Assembly: GCA_029582165.1 (NCBI GenBank)
Contig: CM055870.1
Location: forward strand, 12,579,332 to 12,643,331
From: Portulaca oleracea
Taxonomy: Eukaryota > Streptophyta > Magnoliopsida > Caryophyllales > Portulacaceae
Length of the DNA stretch: 64,000 bases
Direction of reading: 5' to 3'
The translations under genes were made by a program, and so were the position numbers. A model generated the notes under the pieces. That model was not told the origin of the DNA, did no database searches, and worked only from the letters and a program-made list of their open reading frames with translations. Shown here one piece after another: positions 1 through 10,218 of this stretch (positions are counted from its first letter, which is position 1; the number at the start of each line of letters is the position of its first letter).

Positions 1-1342
1 TCGATGTCCCTGAGATCGTGGAGCTTAAAGCACACTTCATAAATTTTCCAAAGCCTCTTGAATCAGGTCAATCAGAGGTAGGGCAAAGGAGATATGATCG
101 CTTTAAGTTGAGCGGCCAACCCAGTTTCCCCCTTCAGGAACTGACCGGTTTCCTTATTAGGAAGGCAACCCAAATACCTTTTTCAGTCAGTATAAATCAC
201 AGCTAGACTGACAGGTCTCCAACTTGGGCTTGTGGGCCTATCCAGTTTGCAAATCCAATGAAATGCTTCTCCATCTGCGAATTAATAAGCTTGCTTTGAT
301 CGATAGAGTAGATCGACTGGTCTGCCTATGATGCCATAAGGGCCGACCCAGCATGATTATTACGCGAAAACTAGTCGACCACTATACAAACCGATAAATC
401 AGCCATGCAAAACATAAACAAAACTCTAGTTCCTCACCACTATAAATACAGCCCTTCAGCTTCATTATTCCTCACTCACAGAATTCCCAAGAGTATGCAC
501 TGAGAAATTCGTCTAACTTTGTCCCTCTATTTCTTAATGTGTGCTTATTGCCTTTTTATTGATTCAAGTTTAGGTTTAGTTTTATTTCGTTCTTTTTTTT
601 AATTAGTATTCGTCATGTATCCCCTAAACTACTCTCAGGTTTTAATGGCAAGGGAGTACTAAAGGGATGACACATAAGTTCTTTCCCTCTTTACTGTTCT
701 CGGGATAAAGACATTCATTACTTGGATAGAGAAGTCCATACCCCAAGCCTTTGGTGACATTTTCACCCTCATGCAACACCCTAAGATTTTCATTGGAAAT
801 TAAAGGGCACCACCGAACATACCTTTGTCAATGAACTTAACATAACAAAGGTGCCCCTAAATGATGAGCATGAGGTATAGTGAACTCTGTAGGTATCCAT
901 GTATTTTTGTGTTCGTTTTCATTGATTTCGTTTCTTCCCTGATTTTGTATAGTGTTGTCGTCTGTGAGTTACTTCCAATCAACAACCTGCAAGAATCACT
1001 TTGAATTTTATTTTAGTTGGTGATATGAGCTAAGTTTCATGAATATATATGAATAGAATCGGTAAATTTGAATTGGATTAAATGGGTAAAATTTAGATAT
1101 TTGCACTTAAATGAACACACTATATATGTATAGTGTTGGTGTGATTTCAACTACCCAACTTCTCTAAAGTGGCCATCAACATTGTACAAATTGGTGGATA
1201 TTTAGATTAGTGTCATGGTTCTTTGTCTTTTATGAGCAATCTCAGAGTCCATTGTGTGTTTGTTGCTCTAGTTTGAAGTTTAATTTGAACAGTAATGTTT
1301 TATCTATCTCATGCACATGCTTCTCAGTTTGGATCATTACTT
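1..1342. other. AT-rich intergenic DNA, possible LTR relic
   Basis: No convincing coding region is visible. A TATA-like box (TATAAATA, 441-448) followed by a C/T-rich leader resembles the promoter of a plant LTR, and the stretch around 600-900 has the texture of a degraded retrotransposon leader. Neither LTR ends nor a primer binding site could be recognised, so the assignment is only suggestive. The sequence resumes at 7454 on the far side of the LINE insertion. Confidence 0.3.
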
Positions 1343-3817
1343 GTTGAATTATGTTTTTTTTATTATTAGCGGTCAATAGACCCTTTCATTAAAAAGGCAA
1401 GTTGCGCCATTAAATCAGACAGAGAGCAGAGTGAGAGAACACACCACCTCACTCAAACTGAAAATCCTTTACAACCAGAGCCAAACTAAGAAAAGTATAC
1501 CAGAATGAAACCTAAGACAGTATAAGACAGAACTCTTAGTCTGAATGAATTCTAACCATCTGAATGACTCATGAAAGAACCAACAAATGACATAATTCAG
1601 AGATAGCTCCTGGTGAATCACTTGGAGATCAGCTGATAGAAATTCCAAACTCTTGCAATGAAGTCAGCAACCCACGCATAGACATAGACAAAGCACTGAA
1701 ACAGTAATTGGAGCCAAGCATCGAGACCTCTCCTGTGAAGACACTTGTTGTTGCACTTTCACCCATGAATTGGTACAATCAACTTATGAATGACAATTTA
1801 ATTTGCAGCATGTGCAAACAGAAGAAGTTCCAACTGTCAAGCCAACCCACTTTCATGAATAGCTACCAACCCCACCTAGCTCTAATTAAAACTTTTCCAA
1901 AGGCTACCAACTTGAAGTAAAATCAAACCAAACAATTTACCAGAACAGGACTACTCAACCTTGTCAAAACTCATTCTCAGTAGCAGATGAAACACCATTG
2001 GGAAAAACTACCCAATTACGCACAGGACCCAACACAAACAAACACACCAAACAACAACACTTAGAATCAAACACACCCTATGAACTTATTCGTCCAATTA
2101 ACCGAGAACATCCTACTGGAGAATTGCATCTCCACACAAAGATGAAGAGCTTGCCTCAGCTAATTTCCTTCTTCTACACTCCCTGAGTTTCTTCTTCTTC
2201 CTAGAAGAGAATTTACCCTCACAATATTTCTTTGTGAAAGAATTTTTTTGGGTCTCATAAAACCACTATCTCTTCCAAACTTTAACATCTTCTCATCTAT
2301 TAATGCTCTAGCATTGATAATGGAATCGCTGTTAGAAGATAAAGAGCAATTATTACCAACTTCTTGAACCTGGATAGATTTATTTTGAGATTTAGGAGAT
2401 GTATGTTCAACAGTCGCAACTTCATTGGGGAGACCAGAACCATTAATAGCTTCAACCGATTTTTTAATACCAAGATTAGAGACATTTCCTAAGACTTCAA
2501 CTACATTAATAAGCTCTGGATTATTAATCACATGCATAATTGCCAGTGAGGTCTCGATAACTTGCTCTGAATCATTCACCTCCTCATGCCTAATCAATTC
2601 ATCATTATGAATCTCAACCACTTCATTCCAAGCCTCAACTCCAAGAGCCTTGATTAACTCATCTTTCAAAGCATTGGTTTTCTCATGAAGTCTATTCACT
2701 TCCAGGAAAAAAAAAAAAAAAAAACATTACTTGAAAGTTGATTTATTAGACTGATCGAGTCAGCCCTACGATTGCCACCATTAATGCTCAGAAGATGATT
2801 CGACATTTTTCCTGTACGCTTATCCAGGGAGTTGCCAATGAGAAATGGTGATTCTAGAACAATGCCATTATTTCCTTGATCACCAGTTTCAAAATCTAGA
2901 TTATAATCTTCACTTCCACTAGAAGAATCTGATGTCTCCAACCTGTCATTGCCATAATCATGACTCATAGTTGGGGGAATGAGATGAGAACTAACCTCTC
3001 TAATGAAGATTTTGAAAGCACAATTTTGAATATCTAAAAGAATTTCTCCATCAATTCTCCTAAAGACATTAGTTTATATTAGAGCACGCATGACTTCGAA
3101 TTGATTGGTTGAAGAAATGCATCTGGATAATGATAGCAATTTCCCCAAGGTTAAGTACACTTATGGAAGTTCTCCCACATCCACCCGTTAGGAGGGACAC
3201 CTAAGATGTCCACCCAAACTCTCCTCGAGTCTGTTGAATCGTACCTTGACCAGGGCTTAATATCGGAGAACCAATCCATAAGCTCCATCGGATTAGCTAA
3301 AGCTTCATTCATATCTTGAATAGTTGCAAAAGTGAGAAGGAACTTCACCCGACTAAACGCCGAGATTTTCGACGACGGGCCAAAGTTCTCTTTAATCAGG
3401 TAAGCTAAGGCGTCAAGGTTTCTTGGATATGGAGACGTGCACACAAGACTTCTATCAAGCCAACCCAAGAATTCTTTATTAACAGCACCATTTGCTCTGA
3501 AATTCGTTTGCTCTGTTATGCCAGATTTGGAAGGCTTTGGCACCCAGACAACCTTGTTCTTCGTGTTGCTTTGATTATTCTTAGCCCAGTCTACAATGAT
3601 GTTCTTCCCTCTGATGACAGTCTGATGAAGTTGATTGATACACCTTCTAGCCTCATGACTTCTCCATATCTCAATGAACCCAAAGTTTGAATTGGCGTTC
3701 CACCGGTTGATGATTGTGGTCGATTTAATTTCTGCAAACTTTCTGAAGATACCACACAAGCCAAACTTATCAAGACTCTTTGGTAGATTGCCGATGAAAA
3801 GTTTTGAGGGGAATAAC

Positions 3818-4673
3818 TGTTGGGAATGTCCCAACAATGTTCGATATACACGGAGATTAAACCAAAGTAATATAGTAATTATATGCTTGCTAGAGACCTC
3901 TATAATTAGTAATTAAATATGTTTAATTACAACTATATTATTTGGTCCTACTGGGTCACACAAGTCAGTGTCTTTGAACAATGTACGTAACCTAAGTGAT
4001 ATTGTATTACGTTTAGAAAAGTTGGGAACTGATTTCTGTGAGAAATCAGCCCAGCACAGACCGAATTGGGTTCAACACGGTCCGTGTTGACCCAACACGG
4101 TCCGTGTTGGGACACCATGATCCGTGGTATCCATGGGCCGAGTTAATGGACATTCTGGAGTCCAACACGGATCGTGTTGTTTTCAACACGGACCATGTTG
4201 GGCTTGAGAAGCGCACCGTTGCATTAAGTCGGCCCTTTAAGGTTTTGAACCCTTTCCCTAGGTTTTCTAAACACTATATAAAGGGGTCTCTGGGAGAGAT
4301 TAATATACACCAACTGCCTGAGACTCTTAGAGAGATATCAGGGTGATTTCCTGTGTTCCTCTCTCTTTTAGTTTGCAGTTCCTGTTTCGGGAAACATTCC
4401 ATGTTTCGTGAAACATTCACATATACCAAATACATACATCTGTCTCGATCGGGTCGATCTAGCAGTCGAGTTCCCGGAGTGCTGCGTGGACTTTCAGTAG
4501 AGGATTTCAGCATTGGAATCTCAAAGGTCGACCTCTTCATCAGCCGGATTAGCGATCAGGTATAATTACTAAAGCTTCTGCAATTGTTGTGATTAATTGT
4601 TTTATAATCGTTATGAATATTCCGCCAATTAATCTGTATCTGTTTTGGAAATAGATAACCTAAAAACCTAACA
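3818..4673 (+). mobile_element. Solo LTR with 5-bp target duplication
   Basis: The 856-bp segment starts TGTTGGGAATG and ends CCTAACA (imperfect terminal inverted repeat TGTTRGG). It is flanked by ATAAC at 3813-3817 and 4674-4678. A TATA box (TATATAAAG, 4275-4283) gives plus orientation. It lies inside LINE A ORF1, which it disrupts. The first 19 bases form a small palindrome (TGTTGGG-AATGT-CCCAACA type). No internal retrotransposon sequence adjoins it, so it is the product of LTR-LTR recombination. The superfamily (copia or gypsy) cannot be decided from an LTR alone. Confidence 0.88.
4073..4200. repeat. Four palindromic 17-mers in solo LTR upstream of TATA
   Basis: CAACACGGTCCGTGTTG occurs exactly at 4073-4089 and 4093-4109. 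Two one-arm variants lie at 4163-4179 and 4184-4200. Arms of 8 bp (CAACACGG / CCGTGTTG) are perfect complements around one base. Spacing within each pair is 20-21 bp, two helical turns. Position 75-200 bp upstream of the TATA box suggests paired protein-binding sites in the LTR enhancer, which is inference. Confidence 0.7.
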
Positions 4674-4761
4674 ATAACACCCTGTCTCTAAACTCATATT
4701 CACCCTCCTCATTTTGTCTTCCCATCTCCTCCTCTCTCTCTCAAGCATTTATGTTAAAATA

Positions 4762-7440
4762 TTTTTTTTTGATAAGTACGGGCACTGGCCCATTTTATTG
4801 AAAACGCAAAAGCGCATGCAAAGCCCACAGAGGGAAACAAGAGGCCTATTAAGGAAGCCCTATCCAAAAACAAAAAGGAACAAGAGGCCCAGTAGCAGGC
4901 CCTATCCGAAACAAAAGGGAATAATATGCATCAAATTTCTCAGATTACAACCCTATCTAATATCAAGCATCTGCATCCATTTTTTCCTGTCAGTTGCAAC
5001 CGAGTATTCCTTGTCCTCACTTCACCTTCTTTTCCAGATCTAGTTTAGCAAAGTAGGTATTTCATTGAATTGCCTTGTTAGCTCTTTCACAAAATATGGA
5101 ATACCACCTTTCCAAAGAGAAGCCCAAAGAATCGCCCTTCTGTGTACTAATTCTTTCACAAGTTCTCCATCAATGGTCATCTCCCTAAACACCACCTCAT
5201 TCCTGTGTTTCCAGATTGTCCACACTACTGCAAAGAATGTTGCCATCCATATCTTCTTCCTCAGCCTGTTTCTGAAACTCACATCCATCCATCTCTTAAA
5301 CCAATCAGATACTTCTCCTGTGCTTGTCATTCTATAACCCAAATCCTCCATGACTGATTCCCAGACATGGCTAGCAAAGCTACATGTTAATAGAATATGA
5401 TTCACAGTTTCCCCATTTTCTCCACACATTGGGCAGATATCCATCTGTTGTGGCAATATCCCTCTTTTGCTTAATTGAGATCTTGTATTCAGCTTTCCCA
5501 AAAGAGCCATCCACACCATTAATTCTACCCTTGGTGGAGCCAGTTTCTTCCAAGCCTGTCCAACAATTGAGTCATTCTTCACATGGCCTCGAGCTGTCTC
5601 CTCAACCTTGCTTATAAAGGATTTGATATAGTATTCATTAGTTGCCCTCCACTTGATGGAGTCCTCCTCATTAGCTTTAGGATGATGTTCCTGCAGTTTT
5701 GCTTTTAACGCCTGTTCCTGTTGCATTTCCTGCAAAGTTAGCTCCCTACTCCACGACAACCCCCATCTCCAACAAGCCCCTTCAAACCATCCCGCATCAC
5801 TAACATAGCTTCTCTTCTGTGTTGAGATTTTGTACAGATCCGGGAATAAATCTCTCAAGGGCGTATGATTCAACCAATTATCATCCCACGGTCGAGTCTT
5901 ACTCCCATCCCCTAATTTAATGTCAATATTCTGAATAAAGCTCCTTTGTACGACACCACTCTCTCTGCCCATCTTCTTGACACCCCTCCAAACTCCAGAT
6001 TCCTTCAACCTGAAAGCATTTGGCAATTTCCCATTATCCGCATCATGTATAGAATTAATAACACGTCTCCACAAGGCTCCTTCTTCCGTCCCATATCGCC
6101 ACCACCATTTAAATAATAAGCCCGCATTCCGTATTAGAATGTCTCCAACTCCCAGCCCCCCCTTAGATTTTGGCATCTGTATAATTTCCCATCTTACTGA
6201 TGCATTGACGCGAGCCCCTCCTTTTCCACCCCAAAAGAATCGTCATTGGATACTTATTATCTCCTTGCCGATTGATTTTGGCATCTTGAACATAGAAAGG
6301 TAGTAGCTTGGCAGGCTGTTAAGCACAGACTTGATCTGAACCAACCTCCCAGCTCTAGAGAGACAGTTTGTCCTCCAACTTTTTAGTCTGTTCTGCACTT
6401 TCTGCACAACTGGCTTCCACGCATCTTTCCTTTTCATATTCGCCCCAAGGGGAAACCCGAGGTACGTTATGGGTAATTGAGCAACTTCACATTCCAACAG
6501 TTAGGCCATCAGCTGGCTCCATTCTTCATCTTTTCCAAATACCACCATGTTGGATTTTGAGAAGTTTATTTTGAGCCCGGTGACCTTCTCAAACAACTGT
6601 AGGATGGCTTTGATATTGATCAGTTCTTCCTCGTCAGCTTTTGCAAAAATAAGGGTGTCATCAGCAAATTGTAAATGGGACACCCTTATGCTTCTCTTGC
6701 CAACTTGAATGCCTTCAACCTGTCCTCTCTCAATCGCCATTTACATCATTACATTCAAAACCTCTCCCACCAGCACATATAGAAGAGGGGATAACGGATC
6801 TCCTTGCCGAAGTCCACGCTCCATTTTGAACAGTTTAGTGGGCGCCCCATTGACAATTACTGAAACCGATGCACTTCTAACACACGCTCTTATCCACTTC
6901 ATCCATTTCTAGCCAAAACCCATGTGCACCATTATTATTTCTAATGTTTCCCAGTCTACAGAGTCATATGCCTTCTCAAAATCCAGCTTCAACATGACTC
7001 CTTCCTTCTTCTTTCGCTTCAGCCATCCGACAATCTCCGTAGCGATCATTGCCCCATCAAGGATCTGCCTTCCACTTACGAACGCAGTCTGTGTTTCACC
7101 AACTAAGCTCGGGAGAACTTGTCTTAAGCGGTTACTTAGCACCTTGGAGATGATCTTGTAGATACATCCGATCATACTAATCGGCCTAAAGTCCCTTATA
7201 TCCTCCACCTTCTTCTTTTTCGGAATAAATGTAATCAGCGTGGTGTTGAGTACCTTCGGAAAATGGCCTCCCGTGAAGAATGCTGGAACTGCAGCACTGA
7301 TGTCACCACCAACTATGGGCCACAACTTTTGTATCGCCTTCATGTTAAAACCGTCATAGCCCGGCGCTTTATCCGGGTGACAGTTCCGCATTGCCATGTA
7401 AATCTCCTCCTGAGATATCGGTGCCTCCAAACTCGGAAAA
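4762..7440 (-). mobile_element. LINE B: 5'-truncated L1-type LINE
   Basis: This is the 3' part of a LINE. It runs from the middle of ORF2, just before the reverse transcriptase core, to a short 3' UTR and A tail (T9 at 4762-4770 on plus). The truncated 5' end abuts the target duplication at 7441 directly, as in classical incomplete target-primed reverse transcription. It lacks a C-terminal RNase H, unlike LINEs C and D, so it belongs to another LINE subfamily. Confidence 0.85.
5040..7440 (-). pseudogene. LINE B ORF2 fragment: reverse transcriptase and zf-RVT, broken
   Basis: Read on minus, 7440-6909 encodes the RT N-terminal part: DKAPGYDGFN, FRPISMIGCIYKIISKVLSNRL (split here as two blocks) and KLDFEKAYDSVDWE. 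The segment at 6741-6910 keeps [13 protein letters not shown], and 6501-6740 holds the catalytic FADD motif (HLQFADDTLIF). 6243-6497 and 5040-6176 contain the thumb and the zinc-binding zf-RVT module (CPMCGENGETVNHILLTCSFA). In-frame stops lie near 6909, 6741 and 6498, and a shift occurs around 6200. No RNase H follows. The ORF2 protein would nick DNA and copy LINE RNA; this copy is dead and lacks the endonuclease half. Confidence 0.88.
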
Positions 7441-7453
7441 GTTGAATTATGTT

Positions 7454-8147
7454 ATGTGGTAGAAATCAAGCATTTAAAATGGGTCAACATTGTGATTTGG
7501 TTATTAAACATGTTGAATGTTCAAGTTCATTTTCAAATAGCGTGAGCTTGTTTGAACTTAGATTTGGCTAAGAAGCCCATCAATACATGCTCGGTCAAAA
7601 TTCATGTACGGATTAAGATTTCGTTTGTGTTCAAAGGCATTTTTATTCGGGTGAATAAAGTTGGCTAAGAGGCCTCAAATTATTAAAAAAAAGAAAAAGA
7701 AAAAGCTCATCAAGACCTGCTTGTTGGGGAAAATTATCAAGTAGATTACCTAGATAAATCCAACACACATAAATTCTTCTTTGCCTTAATTTTTTAATTA
7801 AACTTCCATATTGTTATTTGAGTGATTTATAAAAGTTGTACATGGTGTTTTTCTAGATATCTCTATCTAGATAGATAGACCTCAGATTACTTATAATCTC
7901 ATGTCTATACAATTTGACTTTGACAATGAAGTAATACTCTAGATAAACTAGAAGCTACTTAATATTGCCTTATTGTTATAACAATTTTCCCTGGACATTG
8001 AAGAACTAAATTGTAAGAAAGTGAGTAAAGTAGCAAGCCTAATTATAGTCTTTGGAGTAATCTAAATGGAATTAATTACTTCATGTAGCTAAAATTAAAT
8101 TGTAGAACTAGGATCGATTGTCGTCAAGACTCTTTCGATTTTATTTT
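7454..8147. other. AT-rich intergenic sequence
   Basis: This is the continuation of the pre-insertion locus after LINE B. I see no coding potential, terminal repeats or RNA gene here; only short A/T-rich and AAG-rich stretches such as around 7685-7705. Confidence 0.5.
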
Positions 8148-8269
8148 TATCAAGTGATTGATCAATGGATCAATTGTACAAACGTATCATACTATTATCC
8201 ACCATCCATATCAAGTGATTGATCAATGGATCAATTGTACAAACGTATCATACTATTATCCACCATCCA
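8148..8269. repeat. 61-bp tandem duplication
   Basis: Two essentially identical 61-bp units (8148-8208 and 8209-8269) begin TATCAAGTGATTGATC. They lie immediately downstream of the poly(A) signal of the small secreted-peptide gene, so they are probably in or just past its 3' end. The near identity indicates a recent duplication. Confidence 0.85.
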
Positions 8270-8273
8270 CCCA

Positions 8274-8279
8274 TTTATT
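8274..8279 (-). promoter_or_regulatory. Poly(A) signal AATAAA of the secreted-peptide gene
   Basis: AATAAA on the minus strand lies 33 bp beyond the stop codon of the 8312-9312 gene, a normal distance for a plant near-upstream element. Confidence 0.5.
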
Positions 8280-8311
8280 CTACGATAGTTCAAAACATCA
8301 AAATTATGAGT

Positions 8312-9312
8312 TCACTCCCCACAACAACAATCCAAATTGCTACAATGTCCTGGTTGTCCAGATCTAAGATGGTAATGAAAATCGCATGCTTCCGAGACAC
8401 ACCTAAATGGCTCTGGAACTGTAAAACATTGTTCAGCTGGCGTTGGAGATGGAGCTGGAGCTTCAAACGGTAGTGGTGCTGGCAATGGAGATTCAGATGA
8501 TGATTCCATTAACCACATTTCTCGTGCATTGCCTATTTTATTTTATTTTTTCACATAAAACTTTTGAAATTTAGTGAGCCAAATATATAGAAAGAAAAAT
8601 GGATTATCAAAACAAAAAAGAAAGAAAAAGATAGAGAAAGAGTGCGGAATAATTTTATGATGTGTTTTTGTTTTTGACCAATGTCTTTGGATTTTTAATG
8701 AATATAAAAGGTGGGATTTTTAGACCTCAATAATACCATCTTTTGAGGTATTGGATACTAATAATACAAACTATTTTCTTGAACACTGGTAGTACCAACT
8801 ATCGACTTATTTTCCTCCAGCGGTACACCGCCAAATTGTTATGGTTTTAACTCGTCGGAAAGATGGTGTGACTTCATAATGTGTGACGTGGAAGGTGGAT
8901 TATTGTCCTCGTCAACATTTTCTACGCAAGTTCTATATTCCACGTCACACATTATGGACCCACGTCATCTTTCCATGAGTTAAAATCATACCAAATCGGG
9001 GGTGTATTGTTGCTGGAAAATAAGTCGATTGTTGTTACTGCCAATATCCAAGAAAATAATATGTATTATTAGTGTCAAATATCTTCAAAGTTTGTATTAT
9101 TGACTTTCAATAAAAGGTATTGAGCAAGTTAAAAAACAAACCCACACAGGGGAGACTAGAAGAAAACATTTATGGTTTTACGATTTACAGACATAATTTC
9201 TAATATAAATATCGAAGAATAAATGGAGATCGGATGAGGAGAGGAAATTACCATGAGAAATGAAAAGAAACAGTAGCACAATACCAAGGAAACAGATGTA
9301 TGACGCCTTCAT
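8312..9312 (-). CDS. Small secreted proline- and cysteine-rich peptide (two exons)
   Basis: I infer join(9312..9252, 8532..8312) on the minus strand, 93 residues. Exon 1 (61 bp) encodes a signal peptide: MKASYIC followed by a hydrophobic stretch LGIVLLFLF and ISH. The donor is CATG|GTAATT and the acceptor ATAG|GCAATG; the joined frame reads ...SHGNAREMW. The mature part has a proline/alanine-rich linker (PLPAPLPFEAPAPSPTPAE), then seven cysteines spaced C-x8-C-x4-C-x13-C-x4-CCC, ending at residue 93. A TATA box and a poly(A) signal sit at correct distances. Secretion is inferred from the signal peptide; cysteine-rich peptides of this size act in plant defence or reproductive signalling, but I do not recognise the family. 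The intron (8533-9251, 719 bp) contains a foldback element. The odd cysteine number leaves one free thiol or a dimer. Confidence 0.68.
8723..9127. mobile_element. MITE-like foldback element in the peptide gene's intron
   Basis: About 190 bp from 8723 (ACCTCAATAATACCATC...) is inversely repeated in the sequence ending near 9127. The shared blocks include ACTAATAATACA, CGACTTATTTTCC, GGAAAGATG and CATAATGTGTGACGTGG. The arms meet near 8890-8945, so the whole element can fold into one hairpin. No target duplication could be fixed with certainty. Without it the intron would be about 314 bp. Confidence 0.7.
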
Positions 9313-9384
9313 ACTTGAACAATGTTGTTGACAAAATTAAAACTCTCTTTTTGTTTGTGAAAATTGTCATGCACCTATGCCTCA

Positions 9385-9391
9385 ATTTATA
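9385..9391 (-). promoter_or_regulatory. TATA box of the secreted-peptide gene
   Basis: TATAAAT on the minus strand, in the context CTATAAATTGAGG, lies 73 bp upstream of the start codon at 9312. Transcription would begin near 9355-9360, giving a 5' leader of about 45 nt. Confidence 0.55.
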
Positions 9392-9602
9392 GTAGAATGA
9401 GATATAGTGAAAATGGAATCATATTGAGTAACCTTTCACATTTAGAAAATGGCATCCTTCTATTTGTGATTTGCCATAATCAATTTAGATTTTATGTATT
9501 TACAAAAATCTTATCTTATGTGATATGGTAACTAGAAACATTCCATTAATCATTCTAAATGATTATATATTTAGTAAGTCATAAATAATGATTATATATT
9601 TA

Positions 9603-10007
9603 GGTTGTGTTCGGCAATAGTGTTTAGGGTCGGGTTTAGCGTCTTGACCAAGTCAAAACTTTAATTGCATAAATATTAGCGTTCGGTAAGCTAGTGTTTT
9701 GAGGAACGTTTAGTGTTTTATAAAGCGTTTTGTGAAATGCTAATAGTTAACGTTTAGCGTTTAGAGTAGCGTTTCATATTTTTCGGTCAAAAAATACCTT
9801 ATAAATTTTATCTTTGGAAATCATTGATACCTTTTTATGTCAATTCACATTAATCTGTTAATTGAATCGCTAAATTTACCGAACACAATTCTCATTTGAA
9901 CAGTCATCCGCTATCCGCAACTTAAACCGTTATCCGTTGCTTACACCGTTATACGCTACATAAACCGCTATCCGTTATTTAAAACACTAATTTTGCCGAA
10001 CAGGACC
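9603..10007. mobile_element. Tourist-like MITE, 405 bp, TTA target duplication
   Basis: The ends are GGTTGTGTTCGGCAATAG and ...TTTTGCCGAACAGGACC, inverted repeats with the shared core TGTTCGGCAA...AGTGTTT. TTA flanks both sides (9600-9602, 10008-10010), as in PIF/Harbinger-derived elements. Interior arms carry reiterated variants of GCGTTTAG on the left and AAACCGCTATCCG on the right, so the element is largely self-complementary. No coding capacity. Confidence 0.8.
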
Positions 10008-10014
10008 TTAGTAA

Positions 10015-10218
10015 GGGTGCGTCAAATTCATAAGTGAAAAATAGTTAGATAAAAGTTAAATTTTTTGTAATTTTTGGTAATTTTTGAAAAATTTACGCTA
10101 ATATATCAAAATTATTTTTTTTATTTTTAACTTGGGTAATTTTGGTAATTTTTGGTAAATTTAGGTAAAAACTCATAAATCTTGATAAATTGAAGTTACC
10201 CATGAATTTAACAGGACC
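10015..10218. mobile_element. Second MITE, 204 bp, TAA target duplication
   Basis: The ends are GGGTGCGTCAAATTCAT and ATGAATTTAACAGGACC (imperfect inverted repeats). TAA flanks at 10012-10014 and 10219-10221. The interior repeats AATTTTTGGTAATTTTTG-like units. It begins only 4 bp beyond the target duplication of the preceding MITE. Confidence 0.65.

Larger units (their letters stand above)
2160..4725 (-). pseudogene. LINE A ORF1: RRM-containing nucleic-acid-binding protein, broken
   Basis: The frame starts at ATG 4725 (MGRQNEEGEY...) and crosses the solo-LTR insertion site cleanly when that LTR and one ATAAC copy are removed. It continues as an RNA recognition motif: RNP2-like LFIGNL and RNP1-like NFGFIEI near residues 20-60. 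A conserved plant LINE ORF1 segment follows (DILGVPPNGWMWENF). After about 3151 the frame shifts and is carried by 2696-2968 and 2160-2699, an acidic, serine-rich C-terminal region. RRM-type ORF1 proteins bind the LINE RNA in the ribonucleoprotein. Several frame breaks and the inserted LTR make it non-functional. Confidence 0.75.
1354..4748 (-). mobile_element. LINE A: L1-type element with ORF1 but no ORF2
   Basis: After removal of the 856-bp solo LTR and one copy of its duplication the element is about 2.5 kb. It begins about 23 bp before an ORF1 start codon, carries a complete but broken ORF1, a 3' region of about 800 bp (1362-2159), and an A tail. The end reads, on minus, ...AAAGGGTCTATTGACCGC, a 3' end typical of plant LINEs. 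No endonuclease or reverse transcriptase coding sequence lies between ORF1 and the tail. It is therefore either a non-autonomous ORF1-only LINE or a copy that lost ORF2 by internal deletion. Confidence 0.65.
1354..7440 (-). mobile_element. Composite nested LINE insertion with target-site duplication
   Basis: The block is flanked by GTTGAATTATG(TT) at 1343-1353/1355 and again at 7441-7453, a target-site duplication of 11-13 bp. Inside, read on the minus strand, lie a 5'-truncated LINE ORF2 (7440 to 4771) ending in a 9-base A tail, and then a second LINE (4748 to 1354) with only ORF1 and its own A tail (T8 at 1354-1361 on plus). TTATGTT occurs at the left edge (1349-1355) and again at 4749-4755, beside LINE A's 5' end. 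That fits LINE A having inserted at the junction between LINE B's tail and its target duplication. A solo LTR later split LINE A. Confidence 0.75.

Noticed and set aside
4038..4346. 102-codon frame in the solo LTR
   Set aside because: It covers the palindromic promoter repeats and the TATA box and has no protein-like features.
1343..7453. 3' transduction of LINE A by a LINE B read-through transcript
   Set aside because: It would explain the single outer target duplication. But insertion of LINE A at the tail/duplication junction also explains it, and accounts for the extra TTATGTT at 4749-4755, so nesting is preferred. The transduction model is not formally excluded.
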